A DNA stretch of 64,000 nucleotides from Dimorphilus gyrociliatus (Eukaryota; Annelida; Polychaeta; Dinophilidae), in assembly GCA_904063045.1 (NCBI GenBank), contig CAJFCJ010000011.1, positions 558,001-622,000 of the forward strand. Reading direction: 5' to 3'. The stretch's first letter is position 1; each line of letters opens with the position of its first letter. The position numbers were made by a program, and so were the translations under genes. Shown in pieces: positions 15,855 to 27,849 of this stretch. The notes under the pieces are model-generated. The model ran no database searches. It had not been told where the DNA came from and worked only from the letters and a program-made list of their open reading frames with translations.

Positions 15855-18231
15855 TCAATCAATTAACAAATTTATCTCAAAGCTCTCACCACCTACACTT
15901 AGCATTTCTAAGAATGATGGTGATGGACAGGATAGAGATGTTGATGATTTCAATTTAATAGTCTTCGCTTTATAATAATTGAATAGATGTACTTCAGCAG
16001 CGTCACAGACGCCTTTATAACTTTCATCCTTAGCTTCAGCAAAAGTCCTTAAAACCTCCAATTGAATCTTATCGATATGGTCTTTGGGAGAACGCTTATA
16101 AAATTCTGACAAATAATCTGGCAGATGCCATAAATTTACATCCCAGGTATTATTGAAAGCAACTGATATAATCTCATCCAAAGGCTGCAGGAGGTCATAG
16201 TCTTGATCAGCGAAACCTAATATGGCTGTGATATCCAATTTATTTCTAAATTTTTGAACAATTTCATCTGACGTTTGTTTTTGAGAGCTGCAACAGTATA
16301 CAGCAGCGGCATCAATTGGGTGGGCTTCGGTGTTGAAAATATAACCTCCAGTGTCTAAAATGCATTCACCAGCGGTTGATTTAACTAGCACGCCATCAGA
16401 ACCGTGTATCCAATGATCAGGTGAGAATAATAGATATAAGTATTTCGTAGTTTCTGCTAAAAAGAATGATTCCATTCGATTATCTAATAAATGATTTTCT
16501 ACGTTCTTAACAGATGCATATCCACAAGGAGTTTTTGCAATACTTTCAATAGCTGTTAGTATTGATACTCCCATTTCCATCAATAGAGGATCTTTTGTAC
16601 TTCTATAAACATACATTATACTCTCTATTAATTCTGAAAAGTTTTCATTAAAGGGGAAATTAATAAGAAATGAAAGATATTTTTAATTATTAACCTGGTC
16701 TTAAAGGATATCCTTCTCTACTTGATTGAGCTGTTGATTTTGGAACATTATAAAATTCAGGAGTTGAACCATACTGATTCCACACTTGCATATAATTATG
16801 TAAACTCTTCAGGGCTTTTTCAGTATCACCTGTTAATGCCTACAAGAAAAAATTAAACATATATAAAAGCGTTATGACTAAAAATAAAGGTATGTCTATA
16901 ATACAGTGTATACATTTTATTATATCTTAAAATCTTACTAAAAGTCCTGGCCAAAAGGCTTCTAAAGATTGAAATATTGGCAATGATACTTGTCCTTTTT
17001 TCATGTTAACCCAAAAATACCAGTCATCTTGTTTTAAAAATTTTTCTATTGAACCTTCCAATTCTAAATGTAAAGGGTCAACTAAAATTATATAATGGGA
17101 AAAGAAAATAAATTAATGGCTTACGATGAAACATTTCCATAAGTTGGGGTTTGTCAAATAATACCGCCCCTTTGACTAGGTATTCAAAAAATGAATCTAC
17201 ACCAGCTCCAATTCCTGAGTCAAGCGCCGTCCACTTTCTAGTTTGTACATCTATATGATTGCCAACCAACCCTATTTCTGACCGGCATTCATATAAAGCA
17301 TAGAGAGCTTTTAATGCTGCTGTTTCGAAGGCAGGGTCACCCGTTAATTTAGACAGAGTGCCAAATTCAACGATGTAAGTTCCCACACCAGCAGTACACG
17401 TTATGCTAGTTTCACCAGATGGAACGCCGTATCGTAAGTTAACAGTACCGTATGGCATGCCTAACACATGAAAGATGCAAACATTATAAAAAGAATGGAA
17501 AGAAATTTATCGTACCAGATGCAGTTTGAAATGCAGGTAACAGTCGTCTTGCAACATTTTCTGCAAGTCGCAAAAGTGGTCCTGAGCAAGGCCATCCTTC
17601 TTCTATTTCTAGAGCGGCTTTTTTGCTAAAAAGATGAGCCGAAAGTAGACCCCCAACAACTGAAAAGTATGTTATCTGGTTAAAATATATTTTATATAAA
17701 AAAAATAATAAACACACTTCGAATGTTAGTTTCAAAAACTGATACATTGATGTCTTGGTCAAAATCAACTGTTTTAAGTATTATTTTAGCTACTCTTCGA
17801 AACTCAGAATAGTTTCCAAGAACGACTAGTGTATCTAATGCATCTATTAAAGTTAAAGAGTAGCTGTAAAGAAAAAATTCAATTATACAACTGGTTTGTT
17901 AAAAAAACTACATCAAACCTGCCCCAGGTGTCTTGGCCATCGCATGTTAGTGGTCGTAATTCATCATAAGGATAAGCATGTTCCCAATAAGCATTATAAG
18001 AGTGATAAAACATTGAACTAACTCTGTCTCTGCAAAAAGAAAAACAGATTAATCGCCGATAACTAGGGACTGCGCGAAAAGTAGGTAAAATCTTCTTATT
18101 CAGTCCTTCGATACAATCAAAATAAAATATTACCTGTATTTTAGTAAATCATTTTCAGAAAATTTCCTCGGTAAAACTGAACATGAAATCAAAAAGGGTA
18201 AACCTAATAGCATTACATATGTTATAAACAT
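15855..18231 (-). CDS. EDEM2: EDEM2, ER degradation-enhancing alpha-mannosidase-like protein (GH47)
   Basis: Spliced gene, about 500 residues. The ATG at 18231 opens a cleavable signal peptide ([20 protein letters not shown]), followed by [20 protein letters not shown]. Family landmarks in order: [123 protein letters not shown] and [13 protein letters not shown]; the Thr of NTEAHP is the calcium-binding site in GH47 enzymes. EDEM2 trims the first mannose of Man9GlcNAc2 on misfolded glycoproteins and so feeds ER-associated degradation. It starts only 155 bases from POLA2 on the other strand. The C-terminal tail is shorter and less conserved than in vertebrates. Confidence 0.96.
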
Positions 18232-18386
18232 AATTGTGGACCATACTCGTCCTATGTCAGTTGGAATAGAATTCGGAAAGTGGCGGAAGTCTGTGAATAC
18301 TCGGGCGAAAAAGTCAATTCGATTCTACGCGGGAAAGCAAGCTTAGTTTTTCATTGATATAATAATCTTTTTAAATTTCGTAAAAT
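18232..18386. promoter_or_regulatory. Shared divergent promoter, EDEM2 / POLA2
   Basis: 155 bases separate the two start codons, so both promoters and both 5' UTRs must fit here. No classical TATA arrangement is convincing. Inferred from gene arrangement. Confidence 0.6.
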
Positions 18387-20976
18387 ATGTCGAGTTTTAC
18401 AAGAGAAACTCTGGAAGAAGAACTTCACATATTTGGGTTTTCTTTAGAGAATGATGGATGCTTTGAAAAAGGTTGATCTACTTTTACAAAGATAAATTGA
18501 GTATAAAAAGTACTTTCTCTAGTTAGAGATCTTGCTATGCTGCACGGCTTGGATGAGGAAGGAATAACAAATGAATTCGTTGCCTTTACCCACACTAGTA
18601 AACTAAAACATAATTCTCAGCTAACCGAAGTCTTATTACTACAATTTGAGCGAGAGGTACATATCAAGTCTTTTGCTTTCCATAGTAATACGTCATTGTT
18701 AATTGTAGAGATTGTCCAAGAAGGCTCATAAACAAGCAAAAACTCCTCTATCCAAAAACAAGATAAAAAGGTTTTTCACTTAATTCATGTAACTATAAAT
18801 ACTTAATATTAGAATTGAACTTAAATCAGAGAAGCCTATGATGATTCTTGCTTAGATGACTCGTACAACGCGTTTGACGGAGAAACAAAGGTAAAATTAT
18901 TGCATTAAAGTTTCAAAACGATTAATAAGTCTGAATTAGAAATCGGTAAATTCTCCTGCTAATTTTAAACAATCTGGATCAAGAAATTATTCTACCATCA
19001 CTCAATCACCATCTTGGTATTTAAAAGAAACAATTTACTGAAAAAAATAATAATTAATCGTTTTGACAGCACTGACAATTACACTAAAAGAAATAATTCT
19101 GGAGATATAATATGCAAATTTGGGTCTTTAGCACCGAAGGAAGTTGTTAGGAAAGAATCAGATACTAAAATTTCATTTCTAATTCCGGAGGAAGAAATGA
19201 ATCGCTTGGACAAATTTATGTTTCAAAAAAACAGTGATAAATCAATGGGTAAAATTTGTTCGCATATTAAAATTTTTGTGATAATCATCTTCCTCTTATA
19301 GTCGTAAATGATATCTTGGAAGAAACAAGCTCCCTTTACAAATTATTTAACAATATTGAGCATTTTGGTCATGTAAGCCTTCCTTTACAGGTTTGATAGT
19401 ATTTAAATTCCTTTACCCGAGAGTTTACAATAATTATTTACCAGGAAAAAACAACTATTTGTGGCCGAATTGTTTCAGAGGGTGAATCAAAGCTGAACTC
19501 GAGCACTGTACTAATACAAGGATCTTTAGAAACATCCGGTGGACGGTGCTGTAAGCTTGACTTGTCAAATCTAAATAAATATTCACTCTTTCCCGGACAA
19601 GTACACTTCTTCAACAGTTATTAATATTTTTGACTAATAATTTGTTTGTCAGATAGTTGCTTTTGAAGGTGTGAATAATAATGGGAGAAGTTTTGTAGCT
19701 AGTAAAATTTTAGAGGTAAGGAAAGAATTTGAACAGACTTTAACTGAAAAAATTTCTACATAGAGTCTTTGGAAGAATCCAGAAGAAGTTCTTTTGAAAG
19801 GTAACTAAAAAACTAAATCCTAATAAAATTATATAGAATATTTTCTAAAGACGATATGAAAATTATAATTTCTGCTGGGCCATATGCAACGAATAGTTCA
19901 GATTTAGAACCTTTCCATGATCTAATACAAGTTATTAAGAGAGAGAATCCAGATATATGCATTATGGTAATTGACAAATTCTTTTTCCTCAATTTTATAG
20001 CACAAAAATATTCCAGATGGGTCCATTTGTTGACTGCAAAAATCAAAATTTAATGGTACTGAACTCAATGATAAACTTTTCATGTATCTAACTGTTTCGT
20101 TTCCTGATAGATGCAAAATAAATCTTATGAAGATATTTTTTCAGATATGATGAAATATCTGAGACAAGAAGTTGAAGGGTATTATAAATTTTTAAATACA
20201 TGTAAAATCTGGATAAATCCTCATAACTATTAGATTACATACGAAGTTTTTCATTATTCCATCGGAGAGAGATGCTCACCACGATATGGTCTATCCCCAA
20301 AATTCATTTTCTTTAAAATCAGATGAGGTGGTAATTTCAGCATCTAAACAATTTTTAAAATCAAGATTACCTACAGAAAAATTTACGCTATTTGATGAAT
20401 CCTGGTATACTTGATTGTGATGGTTTAATTTTGGGCTACACATCTACAGACATTATTATTCATATGGCCAGTGAGGAAATTGCAAGGTATGTTCTGTTTT
20501 CATAAGAGACATGTTCCTATAGTTAATACTTTTTGCAGCTCTAATCATCCCGAAGACAAAGTCACAAGAGTTTTAAAGCATATTTTGCAGCAGAAACAGT
20601 ACGTTTTATTCTGTATTCGGATTTTATCCTACACATTTTATCTCATCAGATTTTACCCCTTGAACCCACCTCACCATGATATCAATATTGAGTATGAAAT
20701 GCTCGAATACTATGGAAAAATATCGGTTACTCCTCATATTTTAATCACGCCCTCAGATTTAAAATATTTCATAAAGGTTATGAAATTTTTATCAGTAGAA
20801 ATTTCAGCGATAACTTTGTTTATTTTACATAGGAAATAAATGGAACTCTTTGTATCAATCCTGGAAGGTTAGCCAGAGGAAATGCTGGTGGAACTTACGG
20901 CAAGGCTCTTTTAAAAGGTGATGCGAAGTCAAAATTGAACTTAGAAACAATGCGTTTTGAGATTATTAGAATTTAA
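18387..20976 (+). CDS. POLA2: POLA2, DNA polymerase alpha accessory subunit B
   Basis: Spliced gene. The first exon reads MSSFTRETLEEELHIFGF, matching the N-terminal helical domain of the B subunit; the second continues LAMLHGLDEEGITNEFVAFT. The central OB-fold region reads TTICGRIVSEGESKLNSSTV, then GGRCCKLDLSNLNKYSLFPG. The inactive calcineurin-like phosphodiesterase domain follows: MKIIISAGPYATNSSDLEPF, FFIIPSERDAHHDMVYPQ, DGLILGYTSTDIIIHMASEE, VTRVLKHILQQK, FYPLNPPHHDINIEYEM, ISVTPHILITPSDLKYFIK and CINPGRLARGNAGGTYGK, ending FEIIRI. The subunit tethers primase-polymerase alpha and supports primer synthesis at replication origins. Phase-consistent exons are separated by introns of about 50-70 bases. 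The gene is convergent with TIMM50, with 266 bases between stop codons. Confidence 0.95.
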
Positions 20977-21242
20977 AAAAAATCTTGTAAAACAACTGCT
21001 CTTATATTTTGCAATAAAATCAAAATTCTGTATCTTCTCTTTAGAGCTTAATCCCATTTAAAATTGTTATTTCATGGCAATAAAAGAAAAATTTGGATTT
21101 TCGTGTATTCGTTACACAGTACTACTGAATTTAATGTTTTATTCACAGTATTGTGAAAAGTTAATGAATAACAATCTTCATTATAAAGTAAAACTTCCAG
21201 TAGTAAAATCCTAATGTTTTGGATACGCATAATATATATAAG

Positions 21243-22843
21243 TTAACGTTTTCTTAATCCAGTCAGAAGCGAACCCTTGCCCATCGTGTCCATTTGCTTC
21301 CTACGATCCTCTTCCATCTGAAATTAAAATTAGCATAAAGTTCAATTATGATTAAAATTTCTTACCCTTAATCTCTGCTGATTCTCCCTAAACGCCTCAA
21401 CAGGATCATCGAATTGATTATAATGATCTATAACAGTTCTAACATCTTCTACGTTGCTTATTGCAATTGTTTTGAGAAAAAGAGCAAGATCTATAAGTGT
21501 ACGATCACTATCAGCTCCTGTCCATTTGGGCATTCCAATGGCATTACGTGGATGGAATTTAAAGGCATTAGGATCGCAATCGACTATAATTACTTTTGAT
21601 AAATCCCTATTTAAATGATCCAAATCCTGTCAGAGAATTTTCGTAAAAATTTATGAAAACATATAAAAAACATTACTTTTATATGATGACCATCTTTATA
21701 TCGTGTGGCATCTCTAAAAAGTCGATGAGCAACAACACCTTTAGAATCTATACCATCTATTATCGGCATAGCGGTCTGAAAATAAATTATTCATAAAAAC
21801 TTTTCAACATTTCTTTGTCTTAAATACTTACAAAAACTGTTTCTTTCGTGAATATTACAACCTCGAACAAAGGATGTGATACATTCTCCAGAAAATAATC
21901 AACGGCTGGTCTTTTCTTAAACCTCCATCCTGTACCCAACTATATGCATAACATTAACAATTATTAAAAAAATAATGAATATAATTTTTACCGTCCAATC
22001 TGGATGAACTAAAACTCCTGTTAGTTCTAAAACAAGAGTATATGGTGGTTGGTAAAACGGTTCTTTAACGGGATCGGGCAAAAGCTTTCGGCTGGATGGA
22101 TCTCTCATAGACTAAAAATATGCGACTTGAAGATGATTTAGCTCAAAGTTAACAAATCTAACCTGCATAAAGAGCTGAGCTTCATTAAATGCTCTTTTTA
22201 TATATCCTTTCCACTTCGGTACTAAAATGAGGAATACTTAAAGGAATTTTTCATTGCATCAAACTCAAAACTTACAACTGGAATATTCATCGATAATCTG
22301 AGATAAAAAATTATAAATTCTTAGAAATTAAATATTTTTTACAGATGTACTTACTTCGTTTCCTTCGTCATCATGACTTGGCAGCCCTAGAATATTGTTT
22401 ATTTTATTAGAGTATTTTTCTACTCTTTTGTAGTACTTACCCCACATTACTATAAGGTTACCGGTCATAATTAAACCCATTACACCAAAACCTATTAAGC
22501 CTAATTTCCATGAATGTTGGCTGCTAAACCATGAGTTTGATTTCTTATCGTCTTCTTTTGACTTTTTATCATCTTGTGGTTGTTCAGCAATACGTTTATT
22601 TAAGATTTCTTCTGTTATCCGGCCATCCGTTTTTAAAAGTCGAATGGAGCGAAAGTCAACTCCTGATTTATCCTTTGATTTAATATTAACTAATGAATAT
22701 ACTACTCGTTGTCGGGTAGTTTCTGAAACTAATGTACTATATGGCAATGCCCATAAGGTTTTTGTAACATGTTGAGCTCTAGTATCTCGCAAAAATTTTG
22801 TCAGTGACAAACTGTTTCGAAAAACCCACGAGGGCACCGCCAT
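21243..22843 (-). CDS. TIMM50: TIMM50, mitochondrial import inner membrane translocase subunit
   Basis: Spliced gene. The chosen start at 22843 gives [20 protein letters not shown], a typical positively charged mitochondrial targeting sequence; an in-frame ATG at 22885 would add 14 residues. One membrane helix follows ([20 protein letters not shown], near 22470-22530). The FCP1/NIF-like domain is unmistakable: [66 protein letters not shown] and [16 protein letters not shown], ending [12 protein letters not shown]. The first aspartate of the DxDxT phosphatase motif is not conserved (LELTG), as is usual for TIMM50, which acts as the presequence receptor of the TIM23 complex. It is divergent from SMG9 across 259 bases. 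Confidence 0.96.
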
Positions 22844-23102
22844 TTTGTAAGTCACTTTTTTCGTAATATTATAAATATTAAACAAAAAATTTTGTAAGAA
22901 AAATATGTCAACAATAAGAAATTAAAAACATGAATTTATTATATTTAATTTTATTTAGTGCGGACTCAATATATAACGAAAATTTTGTGCGAGTCAACTA
23001 GTGTTATGGGATGGAAAGTACTGAAAAACTTTATTACTCCTAGCTCCATTTTTAAATTCAAAACATGAGGTAGCGATTGTAGAGTAATATTTCGGATAGT
23101 TT
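22844..23102. promoter_or_regulatory. Shared divergent promoter, TIMM50 / SMG9
   Basis: 259 bases between the two start codons. Directly at the TIMM50 start the + strand reads CCGCCATTTTG, a YY1-type core with the ATG inside it. Inferred from arrangement. Confidence 0.5.
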
Positions 23103-25045
23103 ATGGAATACGTAAAAGGCCGCGGAATACGCGGGAGGAAAGTATGCAAACCGGAAATTTGGAATCGTGTGGTTAGTGTCAACTTTTCGTTTTGGTTTCC
23201 TTCCAGCGCTTGACAGCGCGACTTTTCACTAATTTATTTTTAATTTTTAGACTGCGAATAAGCATAACGACAATCGTAAGCCTGAGACGGCTCCCGTAAT
23301 AGTACAATCACCAATGGCGATATTGGCCAAACAGGACGAAAATACGGTTTGTTGATTCAGGTCATAAGTGAATATAGGAATTAACCCGATTTTTGTGTTT
23401 TTAAGCAACCCTCAAGTGTTGAGAATGTACCGAAAAGTGTAAATAATCCAATAAAGCGCAAGATACTGATAAAGCCTAGAGATAGTAAGTCAGACACGAT
23501 AGCAGTTGCTAAGCAAGTTAGTGCTCGGTTACCAGTCTAATACTATAAAATGTAAGAACATGTATATCGTTTGTCGTTACTTTAGAACAATGCTGTCGAC
23601 AAAAAGGCAGGTCATCAAGGGGATCAGGCGAGAAAATTGGAAATATCAGCCAATATGAAAATGCCCCGTAATATAAAAACCCCTTTTCAGATTATTGATG
23701 AGGGTGGACAATGGATAGGTGACGTTTGTGCAGACTATACTATAGATCAAAGTAACTATTGTGTTGTTGGGGTTATTGGTGGTCAAGGTGTCGGTAAGTC
23801 AACAATAGCTTCTCTGTTAGCGTCTAAAGACAATTCAGAAATTTTAAAGTGAGTGTTTAATATACTTGAATCTTTGAATTTTTAAAAAAAATTGATTTTG
23901 TTTAACGTAGAGATGGTCCATTCGTAATAAGTCCAAGGGAGATTCGCGAAGCAGCCTTGTATCAAACAGCTGGAATTGATTTATTCATTACCCCAGAAAG
24001 AATGATAATTTTAGATACTTATGTAAGATTTAGTCAAAAAGCTATAATAGTTATTTAATCCTGAATATTTCTAATAGCCGCTTCTCAGCATTGCTCACTT
24101 CACCGAAAGCTCTCCATTTAGAGATTCGAAATATGAAAGAGGTTTAATGGAAAATCAATCAGAACTACACGTAAGCAAAAAAAAATTAAAATTTTAAATT
24201 TTTGTAATAAGATATTTTATTTATTTATTTATATTAATTTATATTTTGCAGGCATTACAGCTCATTCTGTTTTTGATTAATATTTGTCATTCGATAATAG
24301 TTGTAAGCGATTGCGGCATAGACTTAAATTTATGCCGGTTACTTCTAACGGCTGAAATGCTGCGATCAGATTTAGCTGAAAATGTAAATCCAGAACTACC
24401 ATATTTAGGTAATAATATACTTTTCTAAAGAATATTTCTATAAACAAATGTATTTCCAGTTTTCTTGAACAATCGAATTTCAGTGCAAGAACTGAACAGG
24501 CACGTCTTTAGAAGTAATGTGGAATTGCTAAATGAAATGTTTTCCACCTCACAATATAAAATTACAGGTTTCATTTAAAACTCACTTATTGTTAATGAGT
24601 GCTTATGTTTAAACGATTTTCAGGTGTTGATGCACATCGTGTAGAATTGCCTCATCTACGTGTAAAAAGACCAGCGAATTTGTTTCTTTTACCAGAAATT
24701 GATGCAGATAAACCTGCAGCTTTTTCCGCTGATAGAGGTTTTAATTACTCTAACTACTCAATGATAAAGTCATGATCCTATCTAAATTCTAAAATCTAGG
24801 TTTTGTTGACGGAAAGATACCCCCTATTAAATGTTTCGTAAGAAGCTTGACTCGTCAAATTTTGGGTTTACGTCGCTCTTATCCACAGAAAAGTGGGCAA
24901 AGTGAGAAGGCGTGGTAAGTTAACTGGATTCGTTACAGAAAATTTCTTCAGAGTTTTGTCTTCCAGGTTGCAGTCTGCTTCCAGAGCCTGGAATGCCTCT
25001 AAGAAGAGTAGTCTATTATCGGAATTCACTCAATTCGTACCTTGA
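23103..25045 (+). CDS. SMG9: SMG9, nonsense-mediated mRNA decay factor
   Basis: Spliced gene of about 10 exons. Exon 1 (23103-23171) encodes MEYVKGRGIRGRKVCKPEIW and joins in phase 0 to the exon at 23251. A basic linker follows (NNPIKRKILIKPRD), then the G-like domain: TPFQIIDEGGQWIGDV, YCVVGVIGGQGVGKSTIASL with an intact Walker A (GGQGVGKST), TAGIDLFITPERMIILDTYP, LQLILFLINICHSIIVVSDC, LPYLVFLNNR, ANLFLLPEID and finally SASRAWNASKKSSLLSEFTQ before the TGA at 25043. SMG9 partners SMG8 to restrain the SMG1 kinase that phosphorylates UPF1. One donor near 23540 (CCA/GTCTAA) is weak, so that exon edge is less certain. Confidence 0.93.
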
Positions 25046-26153
25046 TGGATGTATTCGAAATCTCGTTGATAATTAGTAAAAGTGAAATCGATAACTTAAT
25101 TCATGGAGTGGGTTAAACGAAGACGTTGTTTCGTTTCGTTGAAATCGAAGTCAAAAGGCTCTCTTTTAAATGTCAGCCACCCGGCTAAAACATCAAAGCA
25201 CCGCCATGAACTTCTTGGCGGTTATTAAAAACAGTAATTAAAGCCAAATAACTTTCTAATACTGAATGATAAACGACCGCTGCTGTGTAAAATTGGTGAA
25301 AATCTGAAGGGCCCCACATGCATCTAATCGAAATCTTCGACATAAAGGTGGTTATTGGAATTAAAAAAGGCAAGAAATATAATATCAGTATCGCATAAAT
25401 TTAATAATTCCACAATAACCAAATTGTTCCATTTTCAAACAAAACCAATTTGAGGACGGAGCAATTATAAACATATTATAAAGCTAAGTAATTAGACATC
25501 AAATTGTGAAATAATCTATATTGGAATATCCAGATTTTTTTCAATAGAAACTAGTATTTGGAAGTGTTTTCTGTATGTCGCCTTTTTAAAAATGTAAAAA
25601 TTATGGTATTATCCCACCCCAATCTCTATTTTCAATTTTGCCTATTTGTCATAATACTGTTAATAGAGTTTATGTTTTCGCCCTCGTTTTTAATGATTTC
25701 GAGGTAACTTTGGCGACAACTCGTTGTTCTGGGGAGCTAATTGGTTGTTTACTTTTTTTTATAGAGAACAATATTTTCACAAAAGTAATGTCCAAGTATA
25801 TCAATTTACTCTTAAAATCCATATTAATTTCTCTGTGTTGTCTTAATAGGTTGTGGATGTGTCTTTGCTTATAATACACTTTATTTTATTAATTGACCAC
25901 TATGAAATTTTGATAAACTAATCAATCACCGCGTCTTACGCGTACTTGGTGCAATCGATTCTAAATGAAAAAAATACACTATCAACATTAAATATACTAA
26001 TGAGTAACTTTAATTCACTATATTCGAAAGTGCCAAGAGTTTCTTTATCAACCCGCACTAGGTTTATATTTCCCTGTCAACGCATGCGCGAAAGATATTG
26101 ATTGTCTTTAACTACTTGAATTCTGCAACATTAGGACTGAATTTCGTCTAGTC
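25046..26153. other. Intergenic region between SMG9 and FNTB
   Basis: About 1.1 kb. The left part should be SMG9 3' UTR and the right part the FNTB promoter. A 62-codon minus-strand frame at 25185-25373 looks protein-like in composition but has no recognisable family and no supporting splice context. Confidence 0.6.
26081..26090. promoter_or_regulatory. NRF-1/Ewg-like palindrome upstream of FNTB
   Basis: CGCATGCGCG matches the GC-rich NRF-1 (Erect wing) palindrome. It lies 64 bases upstream of the FNTB start codon in otherwise AT-rich DNA. Recognition is by motif only. Confidence 0.45.
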
Positions 26154-27585
26154 ATGACATTAAGGTGTCTTGAAGAAGATCATTTCTCTCGGAAAACAAC
26201 ATGTGAGGGATATCCCACTGAAACATATGCTGAACAGGTAATACTTTAGTCTCTGCAATAATTTGAAGTTCCAAATTCTGACGGATTTTTATTTTCGTAG
26301 GCTGAAGTAGAAGACACAATTCATGAATTATTTAAAGCTTTCAAAAGAAAATTAGATTTGGAAGATGATATCCCAAAGTTAAATCGTGAAAAACACCTCT
26401 CCTTTCTAAATAAGGGTACAGAAAATCTGGGTCCTACTTATTCAGTTAGTAGATTGTTATGAATTTTAAAATGTTTAATCTTGTATTATTTTAGTGTCTA
26501 GATTCGAGTAGGCCTTGGCTTGTTTATTGGATTTTAAATTCTTTCCAATTGCTTTCTTATGAGATCCCGGAAGCTCTAGGCGACAAGTGAGATGTTTAAG
26601 CTATGATCTCCTTTAGATTAACATTACCAAGAGTTTCTTAACCTACAGGATATCTGATTTTTTAGGAAGATGCCAATCTGAAACTGGAGGCTTTGGTGGA
26701 GGGCCTGGACAACTACCTCATTTAGCCTCAACATATGCTGCCGTATGCGCTCTGTGTATAATAGGAACTGAACGCAGTCTTAGCATTATAAACAAAGATA
26801 CATTGAGGAATTATTTGATGAAAAGTCATCAATTGGACGGCTCTTTCGTTATGCACGAAGGTGGTGAAATAGATATTAGAGGAGTTTATTGCGCCGCTGT
26901 TGTAGCAAAATTAACAAATATGCTAAGCCCTGAGATGTTTGACAACACTGGAGAATGGTTAGCTAGTTGTCAGACTTACGAAGGAGGATTTGGGGCAATG
27001 CCAGGTTTGGAAGCACATGGGGGATATTCCTTTTGTGGCCTTGCAGCCGCAATCCTCCTGAAAAGAGAGAAGTTAATAGACACACAGTCATTTTTAAGAT
27101 GGCTGGTTCTTCGACAAATGACATTTGAAGGTGGATTTCAAGGAAGAACGAATAAAATGGTTGATGGGTGCTACTCTTTCTGGCAAGGCGGTGCTTTTCC
27201 ACTTATTCATGTACTTTTAGATTTATCCACACCTGAATATAAAGAACTATTATTTGATCATAGAGCCCTGCAGGAATATGTGCTTATATGCTGTCAGCAC
27301 CGAGATGGTGGTTTGGTTGATAAGCCAGGAAAAAATCGTGACTACTACCACACTTGTTATTGTCTATCGGGCTTATCAATAGCTCAAAATAGCTGTAATG
27401 CCCTAGGAAGTTCCGATCCAGATATTGTTGGCTGCTCTACTAACTTACTGGTAAGTAAATTACAACATTGATAAACAGATTTATCCATTTTATTTTCTAT
27501 CCTTCAACAGTCTGCAGTTCATCCAATTTTCAATTTCTCCTACACATCAGTAAAAAGAGCTCTTGATTTTTTCAACCAAGTTTAA
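26154..27585 (+). CDS. FNTB: FNTB, protein farnesyltransferase beta subunit
   Basis: Five exons (about 26154-26237, 26301-26444, 26495-26586, 26649-27450, 27511-27585) whose lengths sum to 398 codons plus stop. The alpha-alpha barrel repeats carry the expected signatures: RPWLVYWILNSFQLL, ETGGFGGGPGQLPHLASTYA, HEGGEIDIRGVYCA, YEGGFGAMPGLEAHGGYSFC, FEGGFQGRTNKMVDGCYSFW, HRDGGLVDKPGKNRDYYHTC. The three zinc ligands of the family are present: Asp and Cys in VDGCYSFW and His in YYHTCY. With FNTA it transfers farnesyl to the cysteine of CaaX proteins such as Ras and lamins. Large exon 4 holds most of the catalytic domain. Nothing broken. Confidence 0.97.
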
Positions 27586-27849
27586 TCATAAAAACGTTAA
27601 GACTTAAAGATGGGAGAAATTGTTTAAAAATATGTCAATAAATTGATAAAGGTGCCGATACTTGTGTTTGTCTTAGAAAAAGCATTTCGCTTATTAAACA
27701 CTCTTAAATATCAAAGAAGATGTTAAAAAAGGACATTTTAATAAGTATATTAATTCTTCAAAAGAATTAGAACAAAAGTTTAATACACTTGAAATCAATC
27801 TTTTAAAAATATTCAAATTTCATTTTCCCTAGAAATTTTTGATAGCAAA

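Noticed and set aside
25185-25373. 62-codon minus-strand frame with protein-like composition between SMG9 and FNTB
   Set aside because: I could not name a family or connect it to a further exon; could be a remnant, but support is too thin.
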